NCBI GenBank assembly: GCA_903885605.1
Contig: CAISJD010000107.1
Location: 1 to 43,800 of the forward strand
Origin: an uncultured Chthonomonas sp.
GTDB taxonomy: Bacteria > Armatimonadota > Chthonomonadetes > Chthonomonadales > CAJBBX01
DNA length: 43,800 nt
Direction of reading: 5' to 3'
Under the pieces are notes generated by a model. The model was given only the letters and a program-made list of their open reading frames with translations, ran no database searches and was not told the DNA's origin. Positions 7,126 through 14,194 of this stretch are shown here, piece after piece (within the stretch, counting starts at the first letter, position 1; each line of letters starts with the position of its first letter). A program made the position numbers and the translations under genes.

Positions 7126-8479
7126 CTGATTCAGCACCTAAGCCCGCGAATGACCGGACCATACCCAGTACAGGGCCAAATGCAGCGTCAATGTCCGCGC
7201 GGTCCACTATTCCAGCGCGGATCAGGGCTGTGTCGAACTCCTGGAACCGGGCACTCCACTTGATGCGCCGGGGATAGTGCGGCGCGTCCTCATCCTTGAG
7301 ATCGTAGGACCCCCCCCTTGGCTGATCCAGATGCGGGGCGCCAGACTCGGCGACGATCTCATCGTAGAGCGTGTCTCGGAACAAGTCGTACGATCTCTCC
7401 AGAAAGCGTTGAGCCCTGGCCACCTGATCGGACTCAGGCAGCATCGACTGAACCATCGCGAGGCGCCACCTGACCTCAGTGGCGACGGCCGGGTGCCGCG
7501 ACCAGTGCTGGAACAGCATCCTGTATGCCTGCCATGTCGAGGCGGTGTCTGCGGCGAACAACAGCGTCCAATCGGCGTACCTCACTATGCTGGCCGCAGC
7601 GATGTCGTGGATGCCGGCACGGCTGTCCAGCAGTACCACGTCGGGCTTAACCGAGGCCTCAAGCGCTGCGAGGAGTTTGCCGACGCGTTGTCCAAAGCCG
7701 GCGGGGCCATCCTCTTCCGGGACGTCGCCATACACACGCGACAGCTTCGCCACATAGTGTGGGTCGTCACGGCCGGCTGAGGGCGCGACCAGGATCGTTC
7801 CCGCCATGCCGGCAGACAACGGGCTCTCGGCGGTCATCCTATTGATGAGTGCATTGCCCTGCCCGACGGCGTCCTCCGCAAACCAGTCAATCAGGCCGAA
7901 GTCAGGCATCCGATGGTTGTCAAGCATCGGGTCGTCGCCAAGCAACAGGCCTGCCAGGCCCGGCGATTCAAGGTCAAGGTCCACCACGAGAACCTTCTTG
8001 CCCGCACTTGCCAGGTCATAGGCACACATGGCGACGGCCGTTGAGCGACCAACACCGCCCTTGATGCCGTAGAACACCAGCCGGGGTATGCGGCTGCCAG
8101 CGCGTTCCACTTGGCTGGAGCGCAACCAGTCCTGCCCTCCGATCGACCGATCCAGCATGAGCACACTTGGTGAATCGATAGTTTGTCGGTACGTACCAAT
8201 GTCAGGATTTGAAAAGACCGCGTCGGGATCGTACAGGTCATCACGAGCCAGGAGGCCCGTGTTGCCCATTGCCGCGTGGTTACCTGCGTTCGCAAGGGCC
8301 GCCGTCAACAGAGCTACAACCTCCGCCGAAATGTTGGCGCGGTTCATGTTGACGGCTACATGCAGCCGGCCCCCGAGGTCACAGATCACCACAGGCTCAT
8401 TGGCGAGCAGTGTCCGGATCTTGGCGGCTGCGGCGGCGATCGCTTCGACCGCCTGCCCGTACATTACCGGCTGCGTCAT
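7115..8479 (-). CDS. KGGVGR-variant ParA/MinD-like ATPase
   Basis: A 454-residue SIMIBI-class ATPase. The deviant Walker A reads YGIKGGVGRSTAVAMCAYDLA (Lys at about 140), in which the usual KGGVGKT is changed to KGGVGRS. The rest of the ParA core is present: VLVVDLDLESPG (switch I region), DVVLLDSRAGIHD, then TLLFAADTASTW. An N-terminal extension of about 130 residues (MTQPVMYGQAVEAI onward) is unfamiliar. ATPases with this motif change are known from multi-gene biological conflict systems, where they sit beside effectors; they are not chromosome-partitioning proteins. The start overlaps the stop of the HEPN-like gene as ATGA, so translation is coupled. There is no centromere-like repeat or ParB nearby, which argues against a plasmid partition role. 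Confidence 0.8.
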   Translation of the reverse strand: MTQPVMYGQAVEAIAAAAAKIRTLLANEPVVICDLGGRLHVAVNMNRANISAEVVALLTAALANAGNHAAMGNTGLLARDDLYDPDAVFSNPDIGTYRQTIDSPSVLMLDRSIGGQDWLRSSQVERAGSRIPRLVFYGIKGGVGRSTAVAMCAYDLASAGKKVLVVDLDLESPGLAGLLLGDDPMLDNHRMPDFGLIDWFAEDAVGQGNALINRMTAESPLSAGMAGTILVAPSAGRDDPHYVAKLSRVYGDVPEEDGPAGFGQRVGKLLAALEASVKPDVVLLDSRAGIHDIAAASIVRYADWTLLFAADTASTWQAYRMLFQHWSRHPAVATEVRWRLAMVQSMLPESDQVARAQRFLERSYDLFRDTLYDEIVAESGAPHLDQPRGGSYDLKDEDAPHYPRRIKWSARFQEFDTALIRAGIVDRADIDAAFGPVLGMVRSFAGLGAESDES

Positions 8480-8922
8480 TTCGGTACTCCATCCACCGTG
8501 GCGGCGTCCATCAGGCTCATGGCGCCCTTGGCTGCTTCCTGCCACCGGGCGAACGCAACCGGCAGCACGGCGGCATCGCAGTACCTGTGATCAGTCATCC
8601 AGCCCTGAATGTTGGCGACCACTGGCGCGGCAAGTGCTGAGTAGCGGGCTGCATTGGGCCCGGTAAACGTGACTGATTGCTGAGCGATGAGCATCGCCAG
8701 TTTATCAACATGCAATTTTATGTTCGATGGTATGTGTATATCGGATATCTTGTCGTAGTTTAATCGCATCAGCAGCCATTTTAGCGAACACTCAACAGCA
8801 AATCCGTACAGCTGACCCGCATTGGCCGTTCTAAAGTCGGCCTGCAGGTACTCGGCATCGGCGTAGTGACGGCGTGCCGCCATGCCGAAGTCCACATTGC
8901 CTACCGGGTAGTCATACGGCAT
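8476..8922 (-). CDS. HEPN-like helical protein, first gene of the KGGVGR set
   Basis: A 148-residue, mostly helical protein. The stretch AARRHYADAEYLQADFRTANAGQLYGFAVECSLKWLLM has the pattern of HEPN proteins, in which the first helices carry HxxDA and GxAxExxLK. The C-terminal GWMTDHRYC segment fits the usual final HEPN helices (often W-x4-RY). A canonical catalytic R-x4-6-H was not clearly identified, so it may be a non-catalytic member or use a divergent motif. Start: ATG at 8922 with GGAGGG five bases upstream; a GTG two codons earlier is less likely. Bases around 8700-8770 are more AT-rich than the neighbouring genes. HEPN RNases are frequent toxins in defence systems, which suggests this is the effector of the triad. 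Confidence 0.6.
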   Translation of the reverse strand: MPYDYPVGNVDFGMAARRHYADAEYLQADFRTANAGQLYGFAVECSLKWLLMRLNYDKISDIHIPSNIKLHVDKLAMLIAQQSVTFTGPNAARYSALAAPVVANIQGWMTDHRYCDAAVLPVAFARWQEAAKGAMSLMDAATVDGVPK

Positions 8923-9013
8923 AGCCACCCTCCCCGTCAGATCATCGTGCTACGCCAGTGGGCCTCTGGAACCCCACCCAAGTGTAGCCCGTGCCGGTCG
9001 CCCCGTCAACTCC

Positions 9014-12000
9014 TCACCCGCCCTTCCTATCCACCAACCCCCTCGCCTTCTCCTCGCCGTCGAACAGCACGACGTAGCGCCAGCCGCCTTCAATCGGCTG
9101 CACCGCCTGCACGACGCCCACCTTGCCTTTGACGGAGATGCGGGCGCCTACCTTTGTCCTGGGCGCCGGACGGGCCGGCGGCGCTACCAGCTCAAACGCC
9201 TCCGCAGCCGAGCCGCCCTCCTTGCCGCCGTCGCCCTCCCCACTCGCCACTCGCTCACTCCCCACTCGCCCACTCCCTACTCGCTGCCCCTCCCCACTCC
9301 CCACTCGCTCACTCCCCACTCGCTGCCGTTCCCCACTCGCCACTCGCCCACTCGCTACTCGCTGCCGTTCCCCACTCGCCACTCGCCACTCACCACTCAC
9401 CTCGACCCCCTCGTACGCCACGCCGCTCTCAACAGCGCGCTGCATGGCGTCGTAGACCCGCAGGATCTGCTCCTTGGTGCGGTAGCGGCCGTGGGCGGCC
9501 AGGTCCTTCCGCTTGACGATGGGGAAGGTCTCCATGATGTAGTCCACGTCGTCGCGGCCGATGCCGTAGAGGTGGAAGAAGGCCGCGTCCAGCTCTGCGC
9601 GAAGCAGGAACCGCCGCTCCTCGTCCCACACGAAGGGCGGGCCGTTGTATCCCAGGTCCCGGGCGAAGGGTGCCAGGTCGTGGGCGGTGTAGGTTAGCTC
9701 GAGGACGCGGGGTACGAGCCATGAGGCTACAGAGGCATTGGGGTGCCACCGGGCCGGGGAAGTAACGACGCTAGGAGGCAGGAGAGGCAGTTGTTTCAGA
9801 TAGAAGAATGTAAAACTCGTGTTGGCAACCTTCTGCCTTGCAATGTAATCGAATATGAATGCATTGAGCGCAGCAATGACGAGGCACCGAGCTTGAGAGC
9901 CGTCCCGCGGGTGGATCAGCGGCAGCTTGTGGCCAGCAGGAACGGCAGGCACAATACTGGCAATCATTGTGCGCATATTAGTTGGACTGGTAACATCAAA
10001 AAATCCCAGATTAGCTGCAACATCGTGGTTCTGAGTGGCATCATATTCCTCGCGATGTATCCAGCTCATCGGCATCGCCAGCCTGTCAGGCCTCCTCTTT
10101 TCGTCTGACGAGATAGCCCGTGGCTGGTTCTGGCGCGTGACTGCCGTCTCGCTCTTCACGACGTCGGCCGCACGGTGGTCGAACGCAGCTGTCATCTTCG
10201 CCTCGTAGAGCGGGAGCCACTCCCCGGCTTGCACGGGCTTGCCGTCCACCTTCGCCGCCTTCGGCACGTTCCACCGGTTGCCGACGAGCGCGCCGCCGGC
10301 CGCCTCCAGCTCCTCACGGGTGCGGAAGAGCCCGGAGTCGGACGTCATATTGAACAAGCCCTGCTTGAAGCCGACACCCCACGGGTTGCCGTTCGGGTCG
10401 CCCTCGCGCACCAGCACGGGCACGCGGCGGTAGATCGCCCTGGTGATCTCGGCGTCGCGCTGCGTGCGGAAGACCGGGCAGGTGCGGGTGTTCGGGTTCA
10501 GGAGGGCAATGTCGTCGGCGCTGAGCGTGAAGACCTTGCCGGGCAGGTGCAGGTCCGTGGGGCGGTGGCAGAAGAAGGCGAAGGTCGGCGGCGAGTGGGG
10601 AGTGGCGAGTGGCGAGTGGGGAACGGCGGTGAGTGGGGAGCGGCGAGTGGCGAGTGGCGAGTGGGGAGCGGCGAGTGGCGAGTGGCGAGTGGCGAGTGGG
10701 GGAGCGGGGGCTCGCATGGTTAGCAGGCTGAACTTGAAGCTGGCATGGACCCCGGGGAATAGCCGGCGGTCGCCGGTGGCGGTTCTCTTCCTTCGGCGCT
10801 TGGGTGGGGCCTCTTCTGTGGGCTCTTCTTCGGTCTCGTCGTCGGCGTCTCGCATGCCGTTCTCGAAGTCGTAGAGCGAGACGAGGGCATTCCGGGTCAT
10901 CAGGTCCGCGAAGAAGTGCTTGGTGGTGTCGTCGGTGGCGATGCCGGAGGGGACGACGATGCCGGCGCGGCCCGCCTCGCCCACCAGGTCGCGCTCCAAC
11001 TCGGAGAAGACGGCGTAGGTGTTGATCCTGCCGCGGCCACACAGCGGGAACCGGCCGGAGTTGCCGCAGAAGGCTCCGGTAGCGTCGTGCAGTCGCTTCT
11101 CCTTTGTGAAGTCCTTGTGCAACTCGGGGTCATTGCGCTCAAGGGCAGCAATCAGGCGCTTGCGTTCCGCACCGGTCTTGGCGGTGGCGATATTCGGCGC
11201 CCGAACCGCGAAGAACTCCTTCTCCTTCAGTTCGGTGTGCTCCCAGGGCGGGTTGCCCAGCACCACGTCGAACCCGCCGCCGCCGGCCTCCAGGTCGAAG
11301 AGGTCGGGCCAGGCGACCTGGGGGTGGAAGAAGCGGAGCCGTTCGGCCTCGGCCCGGATGGCGGCGTCGACTTTGGGCTCCAGCTTCGTGCCGCTGGTGG
11401 TGGCCCAGAGCGTTGCCGTGGTGACCTCGGGCTTGCCGGGCCCCTTGGGCAGCGTGAAGGCGGCGCACCAGGCATCGCAGGTGAGGCGGCGCATCTCGGC
11501 GGCCCGCTGCAGCTCCCGGAAGCGGCGCTCCTTCTCCTTGACGCCGGCCAGGCTCTCGTCGCCCATCTGCTCCAGGGCGGCGGCCGTGCGGCGCAGGTTC
11601 TGGCCGGCGAAGGCCTCCGGGGCGAAGAGGTTGCCCTGGCCCTCGCGCTCGGACTTGTTCCGCTTCTTCAGCGCGGCGCAGGCGGCCTTGTCGTCGCCCT
11701 CGATGGCGTCGTAGGCGCCGTCGGGGATCCCCTCGGCCACCAGCTCCGCAGTGGCGCCCAGCAGCGAGTTGCCTGCACAGATGTGGTGATCGAGGAACGA
11801 GAGCGGCTTGCCGGGCTCCAGCGCCTCCATCCAGAGGGCCACCTTGCAGAGCTCCGCGGCCATGGGGTTGAGGTCCACGCCGTAGAGGCACCGGCCGATG
11901 ACGTCACGCAATGCCCGGCGCGTCTCCGGCGGCGCCGGCTCCTCGTCGCCCGTCCGCACCTGCGCCAGCCTCCGAGCCAACCGGTGCGCCGCCGCGATGA

Positions 12001-14194
12001 GGAAGTGCCCGGAGCCGACGGCGGGGTCGATGATGCGGAGGGAGAGGAGGGCGTGGGAGGCGAGTAGCGAGTAGCGAGTAGCGAGTGGAAGGGGCGGTGA
12101 ATGGTGAGTGGGGAGTGGGGAGTGGGGAGTGGGGAGTGGCGAGTGGCGAGTGGCGAGTGGGGAGTGGTGAGTGGTCAGGGGTTGCGGGCTCGCAGGCTGC
12201 GTTCCAGGGCCACCAGCTGCCGGCCGAGGATGGTTGTCTCCTGCAGAATCGGCTGGATCGCCTCCTCCGTGCAGAGCCCCACGTCCGCGCTGATGATCAG
12301 ATGCGTCTCCAGTTCGGTCCTGCTGCCGTTGGCCGTCCGGAGGAACTGCAGCAGCTCCGCCGGGTAGCGTCTGCCCCAGCCCTCGGCGATGTTGGCCGGG
12401 ATCGAGGCGGCCGCCCTGCGGATCTGCGAGGTCATCCCGAAGGCCTCCTCCCGAGGATACGACCTGGTCAGCGTGTAGACCAGCTTGCAGATCGCCCGTC
12501 CCCGCCGCCATACCTCGAGATCGCGATAGCTCTCGATTTCCACGCACCCCACCTCCTCTCGGTGTCTCACCACTCACCACTCGCCACTCACCACTCTCCG
12601 CATCCACCACCACTCGCCACTCACCACTCTCCGCATCCACCACCACTCGCCACTCACCATTCCCCCTTCGCCACTCACCACTCGCCACTCGCCACTCACC
12701 ATTCTCCCTTCGCCACTCACCACTCGCCACTCGCCGCACTTCCGCCAGCCTCTCCTCCACCACCGGGTCCAGCGCGGTGTCGAGTAGGCATTGGATGAGG
12801 CAGTCGGGGGTGTAGTAGCTGCCGGTGGATTTGCGCTCGTTGCCGGAGGCGCCTTTGAGTTCGAAGTGGGAGCCGGAGGAGTCGAGGTCGGGGTGGAGCT
12901 CGAGGAGGGATTCGTAGACGCTGCCGAGCTCTTCGGAGCCCAGGTTCTTGTAGTCGACGCGGGCGCGGCGGCCTCCCTCTTCGGTGACGGCCAGGCATCG
13001 GACGGCCTGGAGGAGGTCGGCGTTGGCGAGGTGGGCGGCGTCGAGGTCCGGGGCGGTCTGGTCGGAGAAGAGGAAGCCTCCGAGGGCGGGGAGGCCCAGC
13101 TCGGGGCATCCGCCGTCGCGGCTCAGCATCTGGAGGACGAGCTTGAGCTGGGCGTAGAGGTCGTGGTGGCGCGAGCTGCCATGGAGCCGCTCGGCCAGGA
13201 GGCGCAGGCGCTGGGTGGAGTAGTAGGCGTTGTAGAGGCGTCGTGCGGCGTCGGGCGCCTCGGGGTGCAGCAGCACGTTGCGGTCCTCGGCCACGGAGAG
13301 GAAGAGGAGCCGATAGACGAGGCGGAGGAGCTGGCGGTAGTACTCCTGCTTGTCCAGGGCGCCGCTTCGCACGCGATCCTGCAGGGCGGTGTTGGCCGGG
13401 TGCCGCAGGAAGCCCTGGCCGAGGCTCTCGATGGAGGCCTGCACTCCATCGCGCAGGCTGTCGAGGGCGCGTTTACCCTCCTCCACGGCGGTCTGCGTCC
13501 ACTGCTCCAGCCGGCACTCCTCGGGGCGCGGCGCGGCGACGCTGGTCTGGTGGCAGAGGAGGTAGAAGAGGCGGAACTCATCGTAGAGGCGGCCTTCGAA
13601 AATCGCTTCTAGGTCGAACTCCACCATGGCCTGGCGGGAGAGGCTCTGGCTGTCGCGGAGGATGCGCCAGCGGAGGCCGTTGCTGACGAAGCCCCAGAGG
13701 TGTTCGTCGCTGCCGTTGAGGAGGAGCTGAACGATGCCGTGGGGGGTCATGCGGGCTGCGCCGGCGGCGCCGGGCGTCCGGGCGTCGAGGTCCAGGCCGC
13801 AGCCCACGAGGTGGATCGGCGTGCGCCCGGCCATATGGGAGACGGGGAAGTCGCGGTCGTCCAGCCGCACCCCCTGGCTTCGGAGGGGATCGAGGGAGCC
13901 GTAGTCCAGCGCCTTCATGATCTGGTTGAGCCACCGTGTGCGGGTCATGGCGGCGCCCTGGTCGCCGGGCGCCATCTGCGACCGATGGTGCTGGAAGCTC
14001 TGCCACGCGGGCTGCAGGCCGTTCCATGCGCGGCTGGCGGCCTCGCGGATGCGCTCGCCACTGAGGCCGTAGTCGAGGGGCTTGAGCCCCGGCAGCCCGG
14101 GGTCCTCGGCATGGATGCGCACGAGGATACTGGGCGGCAGGATGGCGCCTTCGGTGCGGACGGCGGAGAGGCCGAGGGTATCGCGTCGCGCCAT
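9014..14194 (-). CDS. Eco57I/DrmMI-like DNA adenine methyltransferase with low-complexity insertions
   Basis: A class I SAM-dependent N6-adenine methyltransferase. The host sequence has an N-terminal helical domain, then GSYYTPDCLIQCLLD, motif I DPAVGSGHF (Asp at about residue 723) and the catalytic NPPW motif in DVVLGNPPWEH (about 980). Further on are regions usual for large type IIG/DISARM MTases and a short C-terminal SH3-like stretch (GKVGVVQAVQPIEGGWRYVVLFDG). The start overlaps the stop of the SNF2 gene (TGATG). Three insertions break it: a 675-bp element just before motif I, a minisatellite after TMRAPA, and another near the C-terminus. All keep the frame open, giving 1726 residues, far longer than usual. 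Whether the enzyme is active is uncertain. A lower-GC patch (about 9770-10080) suggests exchange of part of the C-terminal recognition region. Its partners suggest it marks self DNA in a DISARM-like system. Confidence 0.8.
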   Translation of the reverse strand: MARRDTLGLSAVRTEGAILPPSILVRIHAEDPGLPGLKPLDYGLSGERIREAASRAWNGLQPAWQSFQHHRSQMAPGDQGAAMTRTRWLNQIMKALDYGSLDPLRSQGVRLDDRDFPVSHMAGRTPIHLVGCGLDLDARTPGAAGAARMTPHGIVQLLLNGSDEHLWGFVSNGLRWRILRDSQSLSRQAMVEFDLEAIFEGRLYDEFRLFYLLCHQTSVAAPRPEECRLEQWTQTAVEEGKRALDSLRDGVQASIESLGQGFLRHPANTALQDRVRSGALDKQEYYRQLLRLVYRLLFLSVAEDRNVLLHPEAPDAARRLYNAYYSTQRLRLLAERLHGSSRHHDLYAQLKLVLQMLSRDGGCPELGLPALGGFLFSDQTAPDLDAAHLANADLLQAVRCLAVTEEGGRRARVDYKNLGSEELGSVYESLLELHPDLDSSGSHFELKGASGNERKSTGSYYTPDCLIQCLLDTALDPVVEERLAEVRRVASGEWRRENGEWRVASGEWRRGNGEWRVVVDAESGEWRVVVDAESGEWRVVSGETPRGGGVRGNRELSRSRGMAAGTGDLQAGLHADQVVSSGGGLRDDLADPQGGRLDPGQHRRGLGQTLPGGAAAVPPDGQRQQDRTGDASDHQRGRGALHGGGDPADSAGDNHPRPAAGGPGTQPASPQPLTTHHSPLATRHSPLPTPHSPLPTHHSPPLPLATRYSLLASHALLSLRIIDPAVGSGHFLIAAAHRLARRLAQVRTGDEEPAPPETRRALRDVIGRCLYGVDLNPMAAELCKVALWMEALEPGKPLSFLDHHICAGNSLLGATAELVAEGIPDGAYDAIEGDDKAACAALKKRNKSEREGQGNLFAPEAFAGQNLRRTAAALEQMGDESLAGVKEKERRFRELQRAAEMRRLTCDAWCAAFTLPKGPGKPEVTTATLWATTSGTKLEPKVDAAIRAEAERLRFFHPQVAWPDLFDLEAGGGGFDVVLGNPPWEHTELKEKEFFAVRAPNIATAKTGAERKRLIAALERNDPELHKDFTKEKRLHDATGAFCGNSGRFPLCGRGRINTYAVFSELERDLVGEAGRAGIVVPSGIATDDTTKHFFADLMTRNALVSLYDFENGMRDADDETEEEPTEEAPPKRRRKRTATGDRRLFPGVHASFKFSLLTMRAPAPPLATRHSPLAAPHSPLATRRSPLTAVPHSPLATPHSPPTFAFFCHRPTDLHLPGKVFTLSADDIALLNPNTRTCPVFRTQRDAEITRAIYRRVPVLVREGDPNGNPWGVGFKQGLFNMTSDSGLFRTREELEAAGGALVGNRWNVPKAAKVDGKPVQAGEWLPLYEAKMTAAFDHRAADVVKSETAVTRQNQPRAISSDEKRRPDRLAMPMSWIHREEYDATQNHDVAANLGFFDVTSPTNMRTMIASIVPAVPAGHKLPLIHPRDGSQARCLVIAALNAFIFDYIARQKVANTSFTFFYLKQLPLLPPSVVTSPARWHPNASVASWLVPRVLELTYTAHDLAPFARDLGYNGPPFVWDEERRFLLRAELDAAFFHLYGIGRDDVDYIMETFPIVKRKDLAAHGRYRTKEQILRVYDAMQRAVESGVAYEGVEVSGEWRVASGERQRVASGRVASGERQRVGSERVGSGEGQRVGSGRVGSERVASGEGDGGKEGGSAAEAFELVAPPARPAPRTKVGARISVKGKVGVVQAVQPIEGGWRYVVLFDGEEKARGLVDRKGG
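9238..9400. repeat. heptanucleotide minisatellite block 1
   Basis: Tandem and interspersed 7-bp units (plus strand CCACTCG/CCACTCC and variants) inside the 3' end of the methyltransferase gene. In the mRNA sense they read GAGTGGC-type units and encode SGEWRVASGER-like peptide. Because 21 bp holds three units and seven codons, the peptide is the same in all three frames. Confidence 0.9.
10591..10702. repeat. heptanucleotide minisatellite block 2
   Basis: About sixteen units, plus strand GAGTGGC/GAGTGGG/GAGCGGC, inside the methyltransferase gene. In the mRNA the complement is read, giving LATRHSP-type heptapeptides between TMRAPA and FAFFCHRPTDL. Its orientation is inverted relative to block 1, 1.2 kb away, so the two could pair in DNA or RNA. 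Confidence 0.9.
12061..12174. repeat. heptanucleotide minisatellite block 3 (left arm of the element)
   Basis: Plus-strand units GAGTAGC, GAGTGGG, GAGTGGC and GAGTGGT. The outermost four units carry GAGTAG in place of GAGTGG. It ends directly at the stop end of the four-helix-bundle gene. Confidence 0.9.
12175..12543 (-). CDS. four helix bundle protein (23S rRNA intervening-sequence protein family)
   Basis: A 122-residue helical protein with the family hallmarks: IESYRDLEVWRRGRAICKLVY at the N-terminus (usual 'f.dL.vw..a..l...vy'), FGMTSQIRRAAASIPANIAEGWGR in the middle, then FLRTANGSRTELETHLIIS and a final helix. This is the S23/IVP family of small helical proteins, also related in fold to Avd of diversity-generating retroelements. 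The start is a GTG at 12543 with a strong AGGAGGT seven bases upstream, so it can be translated by itself from inside the methyltransferase transcript, in a different frame on the same strand. It is enclosed by inverted minisatellite arms. Members encoded in 23S rRNA insertions bind or tolerate RNA hairpins; an RNA-related role here is inferred only. Confidence 0.88.
   Translation of the reverse strand: MEIESYRDLEVWRRGRAICKLVYTLTRSYPREEAFGMTSQIRRAAASIPANIAEGWGRRYPAELLQFLRTANGSRTELETHLIISADVGLCTEEAIQPILQETTILGRQLVALERSLRARNP
12567..12735. repeat. heptanucleotide minisatellite block 4 (right arm of the element)
   Basis: Plus-strand units CCACTCG/CCACTCA. Two higher-order repeats are visible: a segment of about 33 bp containing CTCTCCGCATCCACCACCA occurs twice, and one containing CATTCnCCCTTCGCC occurs twice. 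In the host protein they encode SGEWRVA-type heptads with VVVDAE spacers. Confidence 0.9.

Larger units (their letters stand above)
12061..12735 (-). mobile_element. intervening-sequence-like element: inverted minisatellites around a four-helix-bundle gene
   Basis: A 675-bp insertion splits the methyltransferase gene between DPVVEERLAEVRR and SLRIIDPAVGSGHF. The left arm (12061-12174) carries GAGTGGC-type units on the plus strand and the right arm (12567-12735) carries their complement; 12134-12153 is an exact inverted match to 12678-12697. The loop holds a complete four-helix-bundle gene. This matches the layout of bacterial 23S rRNA intervening sequences, which are stem-loops sometimes encoding a protein of this family and cut out by RNase III, but here the host is an mRNA. 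The length is a multiple of three and the host frame stays open throughout. Boundaries are approximate. Mobility is inferred from the intact host gene on both sides. Confidence 0.65.

Noticed and set aside
7115-8479. Plasmid-type ParA partition gene
   Set aside because: The Walker motif is KGGVGRS, there is no ParB gene or iteron/centromere array, and the neighbours are a HEPN-like protein and another ATPase. A conflict-system ATPase is more likely.
9238-12735. CRISPR-like arrays in the methyltransferase gene
   Set aside because: The repeated unit is 7 bp with no unique spacers of regular length, it lies within coding sequence, and no cas gene is present. It is a minisatellite.
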